Shown in pieces: positions 26,978 through 34,475 of a stretch of 42,909 nucleotides of DNA. Position numbers and translations under genes: made by a program. Position 1 is the stretch's first letter. Every line of letters starts with the position of its first letter. The notes beneath the pieces were generated by a model. That model was not told the DNA's origin. It did no database searches and worked only from the letters and a program-made list of their open reading frames with translations. This DNA comes from Reyranella massiliensis 521 (GTDB lineage Bacteria; Pseudomonadota; Alphaproteobacteria; Reyranellales; Reyranellaceae): contig CAMAYC010000033.1 in assembly GCA_945862125.1 (NCBI GenBank), positions 1-42,909 on the forward strand. Reading direction: 5' to 3'.

Positions 26978-27819
26978 GCGTGGGCCTTCGCCAACGGCGC
27001 GATCGTGTCGAGATGGTGCAGGATCTCGTCGCGGCCAAGATCGGGAATTGCGAGCAGCGCGCTCTGGATGCCGGCCTTTTCGTAGGATGCGAGTGCCGCG
27101 GCGTCCGCCGGCGCGCCGAACACCGTGATCGTCAGCGTCGCGGGATCGCGCTTGACCGACTCCGCCATGCGCCTGAGGCGATCGCGCGCAGTGGCGGCTT
27201 CGAAGCCGGAGCGCGGGCGCGGGAACCAGCCATCGCAATACTCGACGACACGCTTCAGCGTGTAGTCGGTCTCGCCGCCCAGCAGGATCGGCGGATGCGG
27301 CCGTTGCGCCGGCTTGGGCCACGACCACGCCGGGTCGAAATTCACGAACTCGCCATGAAAGGACGCCTCTTCCTTGGTCCAGAGCTCCTTCATGGCCAGC
27401 ACATGCTCACGCATCTGCTTGAAGCGCGTCTTGTAGCGCGCGCCGTGGTTCTCCATCTCGTCTTCGTTCCAGCCGCCGCCGATGCCGAAGATGAATCGGC
27501 CGCCCGAGAGCTGGTCGAGGGAAGCGATGGCCTTGGCCGTGGCGATCGGCTCATGCTGCGGCACCAGCAGGATGCCGGTGCCGACCTTGAGCTTCTTTGT
27601 CACCGCCGCCGCGAAGGCGAGGCCGACGAATGGATCGTGGGTATGCGAATAGCGCTTGGGCAGTTCGCCACCGGTCGGGAAAGGCGTCTTGCGACTGAGC
27701 GGAATGTGCGTGTGCTCGGGCACGAACAGCGAGTCGAAGCCACGATCCTCGAGGGCGCGGGCAAGCTCGGCGATGTCGATGCCGTAGTCGGTCGGGAAGT
27801 AGAAAACACCTACGCGCAT
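26974..27819 (-). CDS. LLM class oxidoreductase, probable F420-dependent
   Basis: Luciferase-like enzyme of 281 residues, second gene of the gnd operon, eight bases after gnd. It has VPEHTHIPLSRKTPFPTGG near residue 35, KVGTGILLVPQHEPIATAKAIASLD, and GGRFIFGIGGGWNEDEMENHG near residue 115, the Rv2161c-like pattern. It is the paralogue of the product of 25184-26035. The ATG at 27819 is preceded by TAGGAG, which decides the start; a longer frame runs back into gnd. Its stop overlaps the start of the next LLM gene. Substrate unknown. Confidence 0.85.
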   Translation of the reverse strand: MRVGVFYFPTDYGIDIAELARALEDRGFDSLFVPEHTHIPLSRKTPFPTGGELPKRYSHTHDPFVGLAFAAAVTKKLKVGTGILLVPQHEPIATAKAIASLDQLSGGRFIFGIGGGWNEDEMENHGARYKTRFKQMREHVLAMKELWTKEEASFHGEFVNFDPAWSWPKPAQRPHPPILLGGETDYTLKRVVEYCDGWFPRPRSGFEAATARDRLRRMAESVKRDPATLTITVFGAPADAAALASYEKAGIQSALLAIPDLGRDEILHHLDTIAPLAKAHA

Positions 27820-27827
27820 GAGAACTC

Positions 27828-28811
27828 CTACTTCTTGGGGGCTTCGACGTGGCCGCCGAAGCCCAGCCGCATCGCCGACAGTACCTTTTCCGCAAACGTG
27901 TGCTGCTGGCGCGAGCGGAAGCGCACGAACAGCGACGCCGCCAGCACGTCGGCCGGCACCGCCTCCTCGATCGCGGCCTCGATCGTCCAGCGGCCCTCGC
28001 CGCTGTCCTCGACATGGCCGGAAAAGCCTTCCAGGTTCGCATCCTTGGCGAGCGCGCTCGCCGTAAGGTCCAGCAGCCACGAGGTCACCACGCTGCCCCG
28101 CCGCCACACCTCGGCAATGTCGCCCAGATTGAGGTCGTACCGCTCGTCGGCCGGCAGCTTTTCGTCGGCACGGTGGCGCATGATGTCGAAGCCCTCGGCG
28201 AAGGCCTGCATCATCCCGTACTCGATTCCGTTATGGATCATTTTTACGAAATGTCCCGCCCCCACCGGCCCCGCGTGGATGTAGCCGCGCTCCGCCCGCG
28301 GATCGAGCTTCTCGCGGCCCTCCGTGCGCTCGATATCGCCCAAGCCCGGTGCCAGGGCGGAAAAGATCGGATCGAGACGGCTCACTGTCTCGGCGTCGCC
28401 GCCAATCATCAGGCAATAGCCGCGCGCCAGGCCCCAGACGCCGCCCGACGTGCCGATGTCGAGGTACTTGATGCCCCTGGGCGCGAGTTCGCGGGCGCGG
28501 CGGACATCATCTTTGAAATTGGTGTTGCCGCCGTCGATGATGACGTCGCCGCTTTTCATCAAGTTGCCGAGTTGGACGATGGTGTCCTCGGTGATCTTGC
28601 CGGCCGGCAACATGACCCACACCGTGCGCGGCCCGGAGCCCAGGGCCTCGACCAGCGCCGGCACCGAGCCGGCGACAGTAACGCCCGCGCCCGCCAGCGC
28701 CGCACCAGCCGCGGCATTGGCGTCGTAGATCGCGCAGGAATGACCCGCCCGCGTCAGCCGTCGCACGATATTGCCGCCCATTCGCCCGAGGCCGATGACG
28801 CCGATCTGCAT
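27828..28811 (-). CDS. gnd: 6-phosphogluconate dehydrogenase, decarboxylating, short type
   Basis: Oxidises 6-phosphogluconate to ribulose-5-phosphate and CO2 with NAD(P)+; 327 residues, matching the short bacterial form of about 300 (often NAD-linked) rather than the usual 470. The Rossmann motif is [14 protein letters not shown] at residues 5-18; the substrate-binding segment [10 protein letters not shown] is near residue 120, and the catalytic Lys lies in [17 protein letters not shown] near residue 185. The ATG at 28811 is the only good start. It is the first gene of a minus-strand operon with three LLM enzymes, eight bases before the next, which ties it to the F420 island. With Fgd and gluconokinase it forms an oxidative sugar-phosphate path; a 6-phosphogluconolactonase gene is not in the window. 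Confidence 0.9.
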   Translation of the reverse strand: MQIGVIGLGRMGGNIVRRLTRAGHSCAIYDANAAAGAALAGAGVTVAGSVPALVEALGSGPRTVWVMLPAGKITEDTIVQLGNLMKSGDVIIDGGNTNFKDDVRRARELAPRGIKYLDIGTSGGVWGLARGYCLMIGGDAETVSRLDPIFSALAPGLGDIERTEGREKLDPRAERGYIHAGPVGAGHFVKMIHNGIEYGMMQAFAEGFDIMRHRADEKLPADERYDLNLGDIAEVWRRGSVVTSWLLDLTASALAKDANLEGFSGHVEDSGEGRWTIEAAIEEAVPADVLAASLFVRFRSRQQHTFAEKVLSAMRLGFGGHVEAPKK

Positions 28812-28895
28812 GTTCTGTGTGTTCCCCTCTATGCGTCTAGGTTGGCGGCGCGGCTCCGGTGCGTCAACCTGCAGCCCGCAAAGAGGAGAGAGATC

Positions 28896-29627
28896 ATGGC
28901 GCTGCTGACGGATCGTGTTGCCCTGGTGACAGGCGGCTCGCGCGGAATCGGTCGCGCCGTGGCGCTTGCTCTGGCCGATGCGGGCGCGGCCGTGGCGGTG
29001 AACTATCGCGAGCGGGCGGACGATGCGCGCACTGTGGTCGACGCCATCCGCAGTGCGGGTGGACGGGCGATGGCGATCGGCGCCGATGTCTCCCGCTCAG
29101 TCGAGGTGTCGGCGATGGTGGCGGCGGTCGTGCATGAGCTGGGCCCGGTCGATGTGCTGGTGAACAACGCCGGTCTCGCGATCATCCGCGGCGTCGAAGA
29201 CATCACTGAGGAAGAGTTCGATCTCACCATCGCGGTGAATTTGAAATCGGCGTTCCTCTGCACTCAGGCCGTGGTGCCTGCGATGCGGGCGCGCAAGTGG
29301 GGCCGCATCGTCAACATCTCCTCCGGCGCGGCACGCGGCGCCGGTGGCGTCGGCGTGCACTACAATGCCTCGAAGGCCGGCATGGAGGGGCTGACGCGGG
29401 GCTACGCCGCGCGGCTTGTGAAGGACGGCATTACGGTGAACGCCGTGGCGCCCTCGCTGATCGAGACCGACATGGTGAAAGCCGGACTCGCCTCATCCGC
29501 GTCGCGGATTCCGCTCGGGCGATTCGGCACCGCGGACGAATGCGCCCAGGTGGTGCTGATGCTGGTCGGCAACGCCTATTTGACCGGCCAGACCGTGCCG
29601 CTGAGCGGCGGCCTTGCGTTCAACTGA
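28896..29627 (+). CDS. Short-chain dehydrogenase/reductase (SDR family)
   Basis: NAD(P)-dependent classical SDR of 243 residues. The cofactor motif is TGGSRGIG near residue 13, followed by NNAG near residue 88 and the catalytic Ser-Tyr-Lys set (SSG near 138, YNASK near 152). The C-terminal LSGGLAFN replaces the more usual DGG motif. Arg near the end of strand 2 (NYRERADD) suggests NADP preference, as in FabG-like enzymes. The ATG at 28896 has AAGAGGAGAG before it; a much longer in-frame opening upstream is antisense to gnd and was rejected. It is divergent from gnd across 84 bases. The substrate is not identifiable; FabG or a catabolic alcohol dehydrogenase are both possible. Confidence 0.87.
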   Translation: MALLTDRVALVTGGSRGIGRAVALALADAGAAVAVNYRERADDARTVVDAIRSAGGRAMAIGADVSRSVEVSAMVAAVVHELGPVDVLVNNAGLAIIRGVEDITEEEFDLTIAVNLKSAFLCTQAVVPAMRARKWGRIVNISSGAARGAGGVGVHYNASKAGMEGLTRGYAARLVKDGITVNAVAPSLIETDMVKAGLASSASRIPLGRFGTADECAQVVLMLVGNAYLTGQTVPLSGGLAFN

Positions 29628-29651
29628 TCAGCCCAGCTGCCAGCCCAACCG

Positions 29652-30668
29652 TCAGCCAAGATCGTCGACGTCGTTGCGCAGCTTTCCGCCGCCACGCCAG
29701 CGCGCCAGATTGTCGAGGAAGATACCGAAGATAGCCTCGTTCTGGCCGAGCGAATGGCTGGCGGTGTGCGGCGAGACGAGGACATTGGGCATGTCCCAAA
29801 GCGGCGAGGCTGGATCAAGCGGCTCATGTTCGAACACGTCGAGATAGGCCCCGGCGAGATGGCCGCTGGCAAGGGCCGCGATGACATCGCGTTCGACGGC
29901 GATCTCGCCCCGCGCCACATTGATGAAGTGGCCGCCGGCCGGCATGGCGGCGAGGGCAGTCGCATTGGCGATGCCGCGCGTGAGCGGCGAGGCCGGACAG
30001 CACAGGATCAGCCAGTCCGCTTCCGGCAGGACCTCGGATAGATGGTCGTAAGCCACCGTGCGGTCGCACGGCGCTACGGGCTCGGCACTGCGCCGCGCGC
30101 CGATCACCGTCATGCCCAGCATCTTCAAAAGCGCCGCGATGTTGCGGCCGATCGGGCCGAGGCCGACGATCACGGCGCATTGGCCCGCGAGATCGCGCGG
30201 TGCCCGCTCGCCCAGCCTTGGCTCCCAGGCATGACGCCGCTGGGCGTCGGCCAGCAGGGGAAAGCGCCGGTTGAGGGCGATCACGGCGCCCAACGCACTG
30301 TGCGAGACCGTTACGGCCGTGGCGCCCGAGGCGGTCGTCACCTTGACGCCACGGTTGCGCAGTTCGCGATAGATCGGCCGCTCCGCCCCCGCCGGATGGA
30401 TTTGCAGCCAGCGCAACCTCGGCGACCGGCGCAGCACGATCTCGAAGTCGCGCAGTTCCGGCGTCGGGTTGTCCTTGCTCGACTTCCCCGTCACCTCGCG
30501 GGTCATGAAGGCAAAATCGGCGTCGCAAGGACCGTTAGCCGCGACCGCCTCCTCCGCGGTCACGAAAGTGAGGTCGCCTGACGGAACAGCTGCCGCGATG
30601 CGGGCGCCCCAGGTCCGGAGCGCGTGTTGGGAAAGCAGCAGCTTGAACGGTGGTGCGGTCATGTTCAT
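29652..30668 (-). CDS. D-2-hydroxyacid dehydrogenase family, NAD(P)-dependent
   Basis: Cytoplasmic dehydrogenase that would reduce a 2-oxoacid or oxidise a D-2-hydroxyacid; about 338 residues. The Rossmann motif GLGPIGRNIAALLKMLG lies near residue 160, followed by the family segments INVARGEIAVERDVI near 245, YLDVFEHEPLDPASPLW near 270 and the catalytic His in SPHTASHS near 295. The second substrate Arg is in the NVARGE segment. The start is uncertain: ATGs at 30701, 30668 and 30662 all lack a strong ribosome site, and 30668 is a compromise. It converges with the SDR gene across 24 bases and is divergent from the GMC gene. A glyoxylate/hydroxypyruvate reductase role is possible but not shown. 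Confidence 0.85.
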   Translation of the reverse strand: MNMTAPPFKLLLSQHALRTWGARIAAAVPSGDLTFVTAEEAVAANGPCDADFAFMTREVTGKSSKDNPTPELRDFEIVLRRSPRLRWLQIHPAGAERPIYRELRNRGVKVTTASGATAVTVSHSALGAVIALNRRFPLLADAQRRHAWEPRLGERAPRDLAGQCAVIVGLGPIGRNIAALLKMLGMTVIGARRSAEPVAPCDRTVAYDHLSEVLPEADWLILCCPASPLTRGIANATALAAMPAGGHFINVARGEIAVERDVIAALASGHLAGAYLDVFEHEPLDPASPLWDMPNVLVSPHTASHSLGQNEAIFGIFLDNLARWRGGGKLRNDVDDLG

Positions 30669-30760
30669 CCGACGATGCAGCGTTGCAGCGTAGGCGTCCA
30701 TACAGGGAATTGCCGAGCCACCACGGGCCGGGCTAAGCCATACCCGGGAGAAGATCGGCG

Positions 30761-32410
30761 ATGGACAGTTTCGACTATGTGATCGTGGGCGCCGGCTCGG
30801 CCGGGAGCGTGCTCGCCAGCCGGCTGAGCGAGGACCCGAGCGTCACGGTCTGCGTTCTGGAAGCCGGGCCGTCGGACTGGCATCCCTTCATCCATATCCC
30901 GGCCGGCTTCATGTACACGCTGGTCAATCCCCGGGTGAACTGGCTCTACAGCTCCGAGCCCAGCGAATGGACCGGTGGCCGGCGCATCGCGGCGCCGCGC
31001 GGCAAGACGCTGGGCGGTTCGAGTTCGATCAACGGTCACATCTACAATCGCGGCCAGCGGCTCGACTTCGATGGCTGGGCACAGCGCGGCAACCGCGGCT
31101 GGGGTTATGCCGACGTGCTTCCCTACTTCCGCCGCACCGAACAGCGCATCGCCGACGTGCCCGACGCCGTGGACGAGACCTTTCGCGGCCACGAGGGCAA
31201 GCTGCCGATCACCGACCTCGATTGGCGCGATCCCCTGTGCGAGGCTTTCATCGAGGGCGCGGTGCAGATGGGCATCCCGCGCAACCGCGACTACAACGGC
31301 ACGATGCAGGCCGGCGTCAGCTACGTGCAGCGCGTGATCCGGAACGGCCGCCGCGTGAGTGCCGCACGCGCCTTCCTGCATCCGGCCATGAAGCGGCCGA
31401 ACCTCACCGTGCGCACGCATGCGCAGGCAACCGAGATCGTGCTCGAGGGCAAGCGCGCGACGGGCGTGCGCTACCGCAAAGGCGGGCGCAACGGCAGACC
31501 GATGGAAGTGCGCGCCAACAAGGAAGTGATCCTGTGCGGCGGCACGGTGAATTCGCCGCAACTGCTGCAGGTCTCGGGCATCGGCCCCGCCTCGCTGTTG
31601 CAGTCGCTCGGCATCGCGGTGAAGCATGCGCTGCCCGGCGTCGGAGAGAACCTGCGCGATCACTACGCGCCGCGTTTCGTCGCCCGCGTGAAGAACGCCA
31701 TGAGCATCAACGAGCGCTCGCACGGGCTCCGGCTCGTCGGTGAAGTGCTGAAGTATGCCGCGACACGCAAGGGCCTCCTGGCGCTCAACCCGACGCTCAT
31801 CTACGTGTTCTGGAAATCCGACGAGCGCGTCGACAATTACGACCTGCAGCTCACGTTTACGCCGGCCAGCTACAAGGAAGGCGTGCAGTCGACGCTCGAC
31901 GACTTCCCCGGCATGACGATCGCTTCCTGGCAGCAGCGGCCCGACAGCACCGGCTACGTCAGGGCACGCTCAGCCGATCCGTTCGAGGCGCCGGTCATCC
32001 AGCCGAATTACCTGGCGGCCGAGAGCGACCGGCGCGTGCTGCTGGCCGGCATGAAGCTCGCCCGCCGCCTGTTGGGCTCGCAGGCGCTCAGCAAATACTA
32101 TGACCGCGAGGAATTCCCCGGCGCCGAGAAGCAGTCCGATGACGACCTGCTCACCGCCGCCAAGCAGCGTGGCACGACGACGTTCCATCTCATGGGCTCC
32201 TGCCGCATGGCGCCGGACAACGACCCGACCGCGGTGGTCGACGACCAGCTCCGCGTCCGTGGCCTCGAGGGATTGCGCGTGGTCGATGCCTCGATCATGC
32301 CGACCATGCCCTCGGCCAACCTCAACGCCTCGGTGCTGATGATCGCCGAGAAGGCGTCCGACATGATCCGCGGCCGGCCGGCGCTGGAAGCCGTCGCACT
32401 GAAGGATTGA
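30761..32410 (+). CDS. GMC-family FAD-dependent oxidoreductase
   Basis: FAD-dependent alcohol oxidoreductase of the choline/alcohol dehydrogenase type, 549 residues. The dinucleotide motif VGAGSAGSVLASRLSE is at residues 9-24; GKTLGGSSSINGHIYNRG near residue 85 and AGGTVNSPQLLQ-type text (CGGTVNSPQLLQVSGIGP near 260) are the two GMC signatures. The catalytic His is in FHLMGSCRM near residue 475 and the Asn in SANLNASVL near 525. The ATG at 30761 has GGGAGAAG before it. The next gene begins 13 bases after its stop and is probably co-transcribed. Annotation as choline dehydrogenase would overreach; a primary or polyethylene-glycol-like alcohol is equally possible. Confidence 0.92.
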   Translation: MDSFDYVIVGAGSAGSVLASRLSEDPSVTVCVLEAGPSDWHPFIHIPAGFMYTLVNPRVNWLYSSEPSEWTGGRRIAAPRGKTLGGSSSINGHIYNRGQRLDFDGWAQRGNRGWGYADVLPYFRRTEQRIADVPDAVDETFRGHEGKLPITDLDWRDPLCEAFIEGAVQMGIPRNRDYNGTMQAGVSYVQRVIRNGRRVSAARAFLHPAMKRPNLTVRTHAQATEIVLEGKRATGVRYRKGGRNGRPMEVRANKEVILCGGTVNSPQLLQVSGIGPASLLQSLGIAVKHALPGVGENLRDHYAPRFVARVKNAMSINERSHGLRLVGEVLKYAATRKGLLALNPTLIYVFWKSDERVDNYDLQLTFTPASYKEGVQSTLDDFPGMTIASWQQRPDSTGYVRARSADPFEAPVIQPNYLAAESDRRVLLAGMKLARRLLGSQALSKYYDREEFPGAEKQSDDDLLTAAKQRGTTTFHLMGSCRMAPDNDPTAVVDDQLRVRGLEGLRVVDASIMPTMPSANLNASVLMIAEKASDMIRGRPALEAVALKD

Positions 32411-32423
32411 GGGAGGCCGGGCG

Positions 32424-33515
32424 ATGGCGGAAACGGCGACCGAACCGGCCATCGAAGCCATCGCCAAGCTGGTGCCCGCGACCTTGCGGGCGCTCTATGC
32501 CCTTGAATTCGCCGCCCGCCACCTCTCGCCCGACACCCTGGCCCGGCTGATCGAGGCCATCGCGGATCGCCATGATGACGTCGAAGCCGCCCTCGTGGCT
32601 TCGCGCGCGATCGACTGGCCGGAGCGGCTGGCGCCGGTACGCGATTCCCTGGAGCGCGCGGCCGCCGCCGCAGCCGAGGGCATCACGAGACTCCTCGTCG
32701 CCCCTGAGGCACCGCAGCCCATCGTCGCGGCCTACCGCGCGTTGCGCACCTACGCCCAGGCCGCCGAAGCGATCTATCCGATGGCGGCGCATCTGAAGTC
32801 CGTCAGCCAGTTCTTCCTCGAAGCTGCGGCACGCGACGACACCGCGCTCGCCGATCGGCTAGCCAGCCTCGACCCGACGCGCGAAGGGGTCGGCGTAATG
32901 CATGGCGGCGGTCCCGCCGGCACGCGCGGTGGATTCTCGCTCTATGTGCCGGAGACCTACGACGCCTCCCAGCCCCTGCCGCTGGTGGTCGCGATGCATG
33001 GCGGCAGCGGCAATGGCGGCGCCTTTCTGTGGAGCTGGGTGCGAGAGGCGCGCACCCGCAATTTTATCGTGATCGCGCCGACGGCGATCGGCTCGACCTG
33101 GTCGCTGATGGAGCCCGAGGTCGATGGGCCCAACATAGATCGCATGGTCGAGGAGGTCGCAGCTCAATGGAATGTCGATCCGTCGCGGCAGCTTCTCACC
33201 GGCATGAGCGACGGCGGCACCTTCTCCTATGTGCTGGGCCTGGGCGGCAAGGGCCGCTTCACGCACCTGGCACCGATAGCGGCCGCTTTCCATCCGATGA
33301 TGATGACCTTCGCCAGTACGGATCGGGTGCGCGGACTGCCGATTCACATCGTCCATGGTGCACGGGACTGGATGTTCCCGCCCGGGATGGCCCGGGAGGC
33401 CGAACGCGTGCTGGCAGAAGCAGGTGCCGCCGTGATCTATCGCGAGATCGTCGATCTCTCGCACGCCTATCCGCGCGATGAGAATGCCGCGATCCTCGAT
33501 TGGTTTCTGGCTTAG
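32424..33515 (+). CDS. Alpha/beta hydrolase (phospholipase/carboxylesterase-like)
   Basis: Serine hydrolase of 363 residues. The first 150 residues are mainly helical and Ala/Arg-rich, with no recognised domain. The hydrolase core starts near residue 170 (GGFSLYVPETYD, LPLVVAMHGGSGNGG), with nucleophile Ser in GMSDGG near residue 265, Asp in HGARDWMFP near 315 and His in LSHAYPRDE near 345. There is no signal peptide. It follows the GMC gene by 13 bases and is followed by a terminator-like hairpin. Esterase or thioesterase action on a GMC product is possible but is inference only. Confidence 0.8.
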   Translation: MAETATEPAIEAIAKLVPATLRALYALEFAARHLSPDTLARLIEAIADRHDDVEAALVASRAIDWPERLAPVRDSLERAAAAAAEGITRLLVAPEAPQPIVAAYRALRTYAQAAEAIYPMAAHLKSVSQFFLEAAARDDTALADRLASLDPTREGVGVMHGGGPAGTRGGFSLYVPETYDASQPLPLVVAMHGGSGNGGAFLWSWVREARTRNFIVIAPTAIGSTWSLMEPEVDGPNIDRMVEEVAAQWNVDPSRQLLTGMSDGGTFSYVLGLGGKGRFTHLAPIAAAFHPMMMTFASTDRVRGLPIHIVHGARDWMFPPGMAREAERVLAEAGAAVIYREIVDLSHAYPRDENAAILDWFLA

Positions 33516-33526
33516 GACACGCGAAA

Positions 33527-33558
33527 GCGCCACCCCGATAAGGGGCGGCGCCTTATCT
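33527..33558 (+). terminator. Rho-independent-like terminator after the hydrolase gene
   Basis: GCGCC (33527-33531) pairs with GGCGC (33547-33551), and CCCC with GGGG inside it, around the loop GATAA with one mismatch. A pyrimidine-rich run CTTATCTTCTCTTCCTCTT follows. It starts 12 bases after the stop at 33515, so it likely ends the GMC-hydrolase transcript. The U-run is interrupted, so efficiency may be modest. Confidence 0.6.
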
Positions 33559-33581
33559 TCTCTTCCTCTTACGTATCTGGC

Positions 33582-33797
33582 TTAGCGTTCCGGCGTCGTC
33601 GCCGCGCCGACGCCGGCGCCGACCGCGCCGCCGATCAGAGCACCCGGCAGCACACCGACGCCCGTTGCACTGCCCACTACGGCACCGCTGCCGGCGCCGA
33701 TGGCACCGCCGGTGACCGCGCGCTGGCCCCAAGTATCGCCGCAGGCGGACGCGCCGAGCAGAATGGCTGCAAACGCCATGAACTTGAGTGCCGACAT
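33582..33797 (-). CDS. Small glycine-zipper lipoprotein
   Basis: A 71-residue envelope protein. A hydrophobic signal (residues 3-17) ends in a possible lipobox GASAC with Cys at residue 18. The rest is a glycine-zipper stretch made of GxxxG and GAxxG steps (GGAIGAGSG, GGAVGAGVG), as in small outer-membrane stress lipoproteins. The ATG at 33797 has CAGGAGG before it, which fixes the start 11 codons inside a longer frame. It carries an exact EcfG-type promoter 31 bases upstream (33829-33853), inside the 3' end of nepR, so it is predicted to belong to the general stress response. The exact role of such proteins is unknown. Confidence 0.8.
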   Translation of the reverse strand: MSALKFMAFAAILLGASACGDTWGQRAVTGGAIGAGSGAVVGSATGVGVLPGALIGGAVGAGVGAATTPER

Positions 33798-33826
33798 GAA
33801 TGCCTCCTGGCTAAAACTGTACAAGG

Positions 33827-34033
33827 TCAACGCGCGGACTGGCTGCTGGTTCCCGATCCAGCCCCCCCGCGAGCGGCTGCCTCGCTCACCAAGCGCGCGA
33901 GATCACCCGGCAAGGGCTCCTCGGCGATGGAGTCGTACATGTCGTGGAGCTGCCGCTCCAGCCAGTCGTCAAAAGGCCGCCCACCGTGGCGGGCCGGCCT
34001 GTTCGTCGCGGAATGATCTGAGTTCGACGTCAT
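33827..34033 (-). CDS. nepR: NepR-family anti-sigma factor
   Basis: Small 68-residue protein with the NepR core FDDWLERQLHDMYDSIAEEPLP at residues about 21-42, matching the family pattern of two helices that hold the EcfG sigma factor. In Alphaproteobacteria NepR binds EcfG until phosphorylated PhyR sequesters it. The phyR gene lies 440 bases away in divergent orientation (34476-35261), the standard genomic partner. The ATG at 34033 has no clear ribosome site, so a different start is possible. The ecfG gene that usually adjoins nepR is not in the window. Its last codons contain the promoter of the next gene. Confidence 0.85.
   Translation of the reverse strand: MTSNSDHSATNRPARHGGRPFDDWLERQLHDMYDSIAEEPLPGDLARLVSEAAARGGAGSGTSSQSAR
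33829..33853 (-). promoter_or_regulatory. EcfG-type promoter of the glycine-zipper gene
   Basis: On the minus strand GGAAC (33853-33849) and CGTT (33832-33829) are separated by 16 bases, the exact EcfG consensus. The -10 ends 31 bases before the ATG at 33797. It lies within the last codons of nepR. Confidence 0.75.
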
Positions 34034-34178
34034 GATGCAAGGAGAACACCGGGCGAGCCCCTTGGTTGCCGCGCAGGTGCAATCAATTCGTCAAACCAAT
34101 GTGTGAGCGCGTTATCTGCACGAAAATCAGCCCGCAATCCCGAACGCCGCAAGCAGCTGGTTGTGTTGGATCGAGTCC

Positions 34179-34197
34179 GCTCGCGCGAGCTCTTTTT
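34179..34197 (+). terminator. Orphan terminator-like hairpin in the nepR-DUF1328 spacer
   Basis: The perfect palindrome GCTCGCGCGAGC (34179-34190) is followed by TCTTTTT on the plus strand. No plus-strand gene lies before it (the last is 32424-33515, which has its own terminator), so it could end a short untranslated RNA starting near 34040-34110, or be coincidental. No convincing promoter for such an RNA was found. Confidence 0.3.
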
Positions 34198-34208
34198 GGC
34201 AGATCGGG

Positions 34209-34233
34209 GGAACTTCAGGGCGGCCAGGGCGTT
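34209..34233 (+). promoter_or_regulatory. EcfG-type promoter of the DUF1328 gene
   Basis: GGAAC (34209-34213) and CGTT (34230-34233) are separated by 16 bases, the exact consensus of EcfG general-stress promoters. It ends 30 bases before the DUF1328 ATG at 34264 and may also drive phyR. Confidence 0.78.
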
Positions 34234-34263
34234 TCTTGGGATAGATCCGGGTGGGAGAATTTC

Positions 34264-34428
34264 ATGCTGAACTGGGCCCTTACATTCTTGGTCATCGCGC
34301 TGCTCGCCGCTCTGTTCGGGTTCGGCGGCGTGGCCTCCACCGCAGCCGGATTCGCGCAGATCTGCTTCTTCATCTTCCTCGTGCTTTTCCTCGTCAGCAC
34401 CGTTGCCCATGTTGTCCGACGCCGATAG
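34264..34428 (+). CDS. DUF1328 small membrane protein
   Basis: A 54-residue inner-membrane protein with two hydrophobic segments (residues about 3-22 and 30-49) around [13 protein letters not shown], and a basic C-terminus (HVVRRR), the standard DUF1328/YtjA form. The ATG at 34264 is preceded by GGGTGGGAG; an open frame back to 34066 was rejected because it includes the promoter. An exact EcfG-type promoter stands just upstream, so it is predicted to be induced by general stress. The gene phyR follows 47 bases later in the same direction. The function of the family is not known. Confidence 0.85.
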   Translation: MLNWALTFLVIALLAALFGFGGVASTAAGFAQICFFIFLVLFLVSTVAHVVRRR

Positions 34429-34475
34429 GCAGAACCGTGTATGGTAGCGCGACCGCCATCGGCGAGAGGGCAGAA

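Noticed and set aside
27849..28895. Long N-terminal extension of the SDR frame
   Set aside because: It is antisense to gnd; the ATG at 28896 has a strong ribosome site and gives the normal SDR length.
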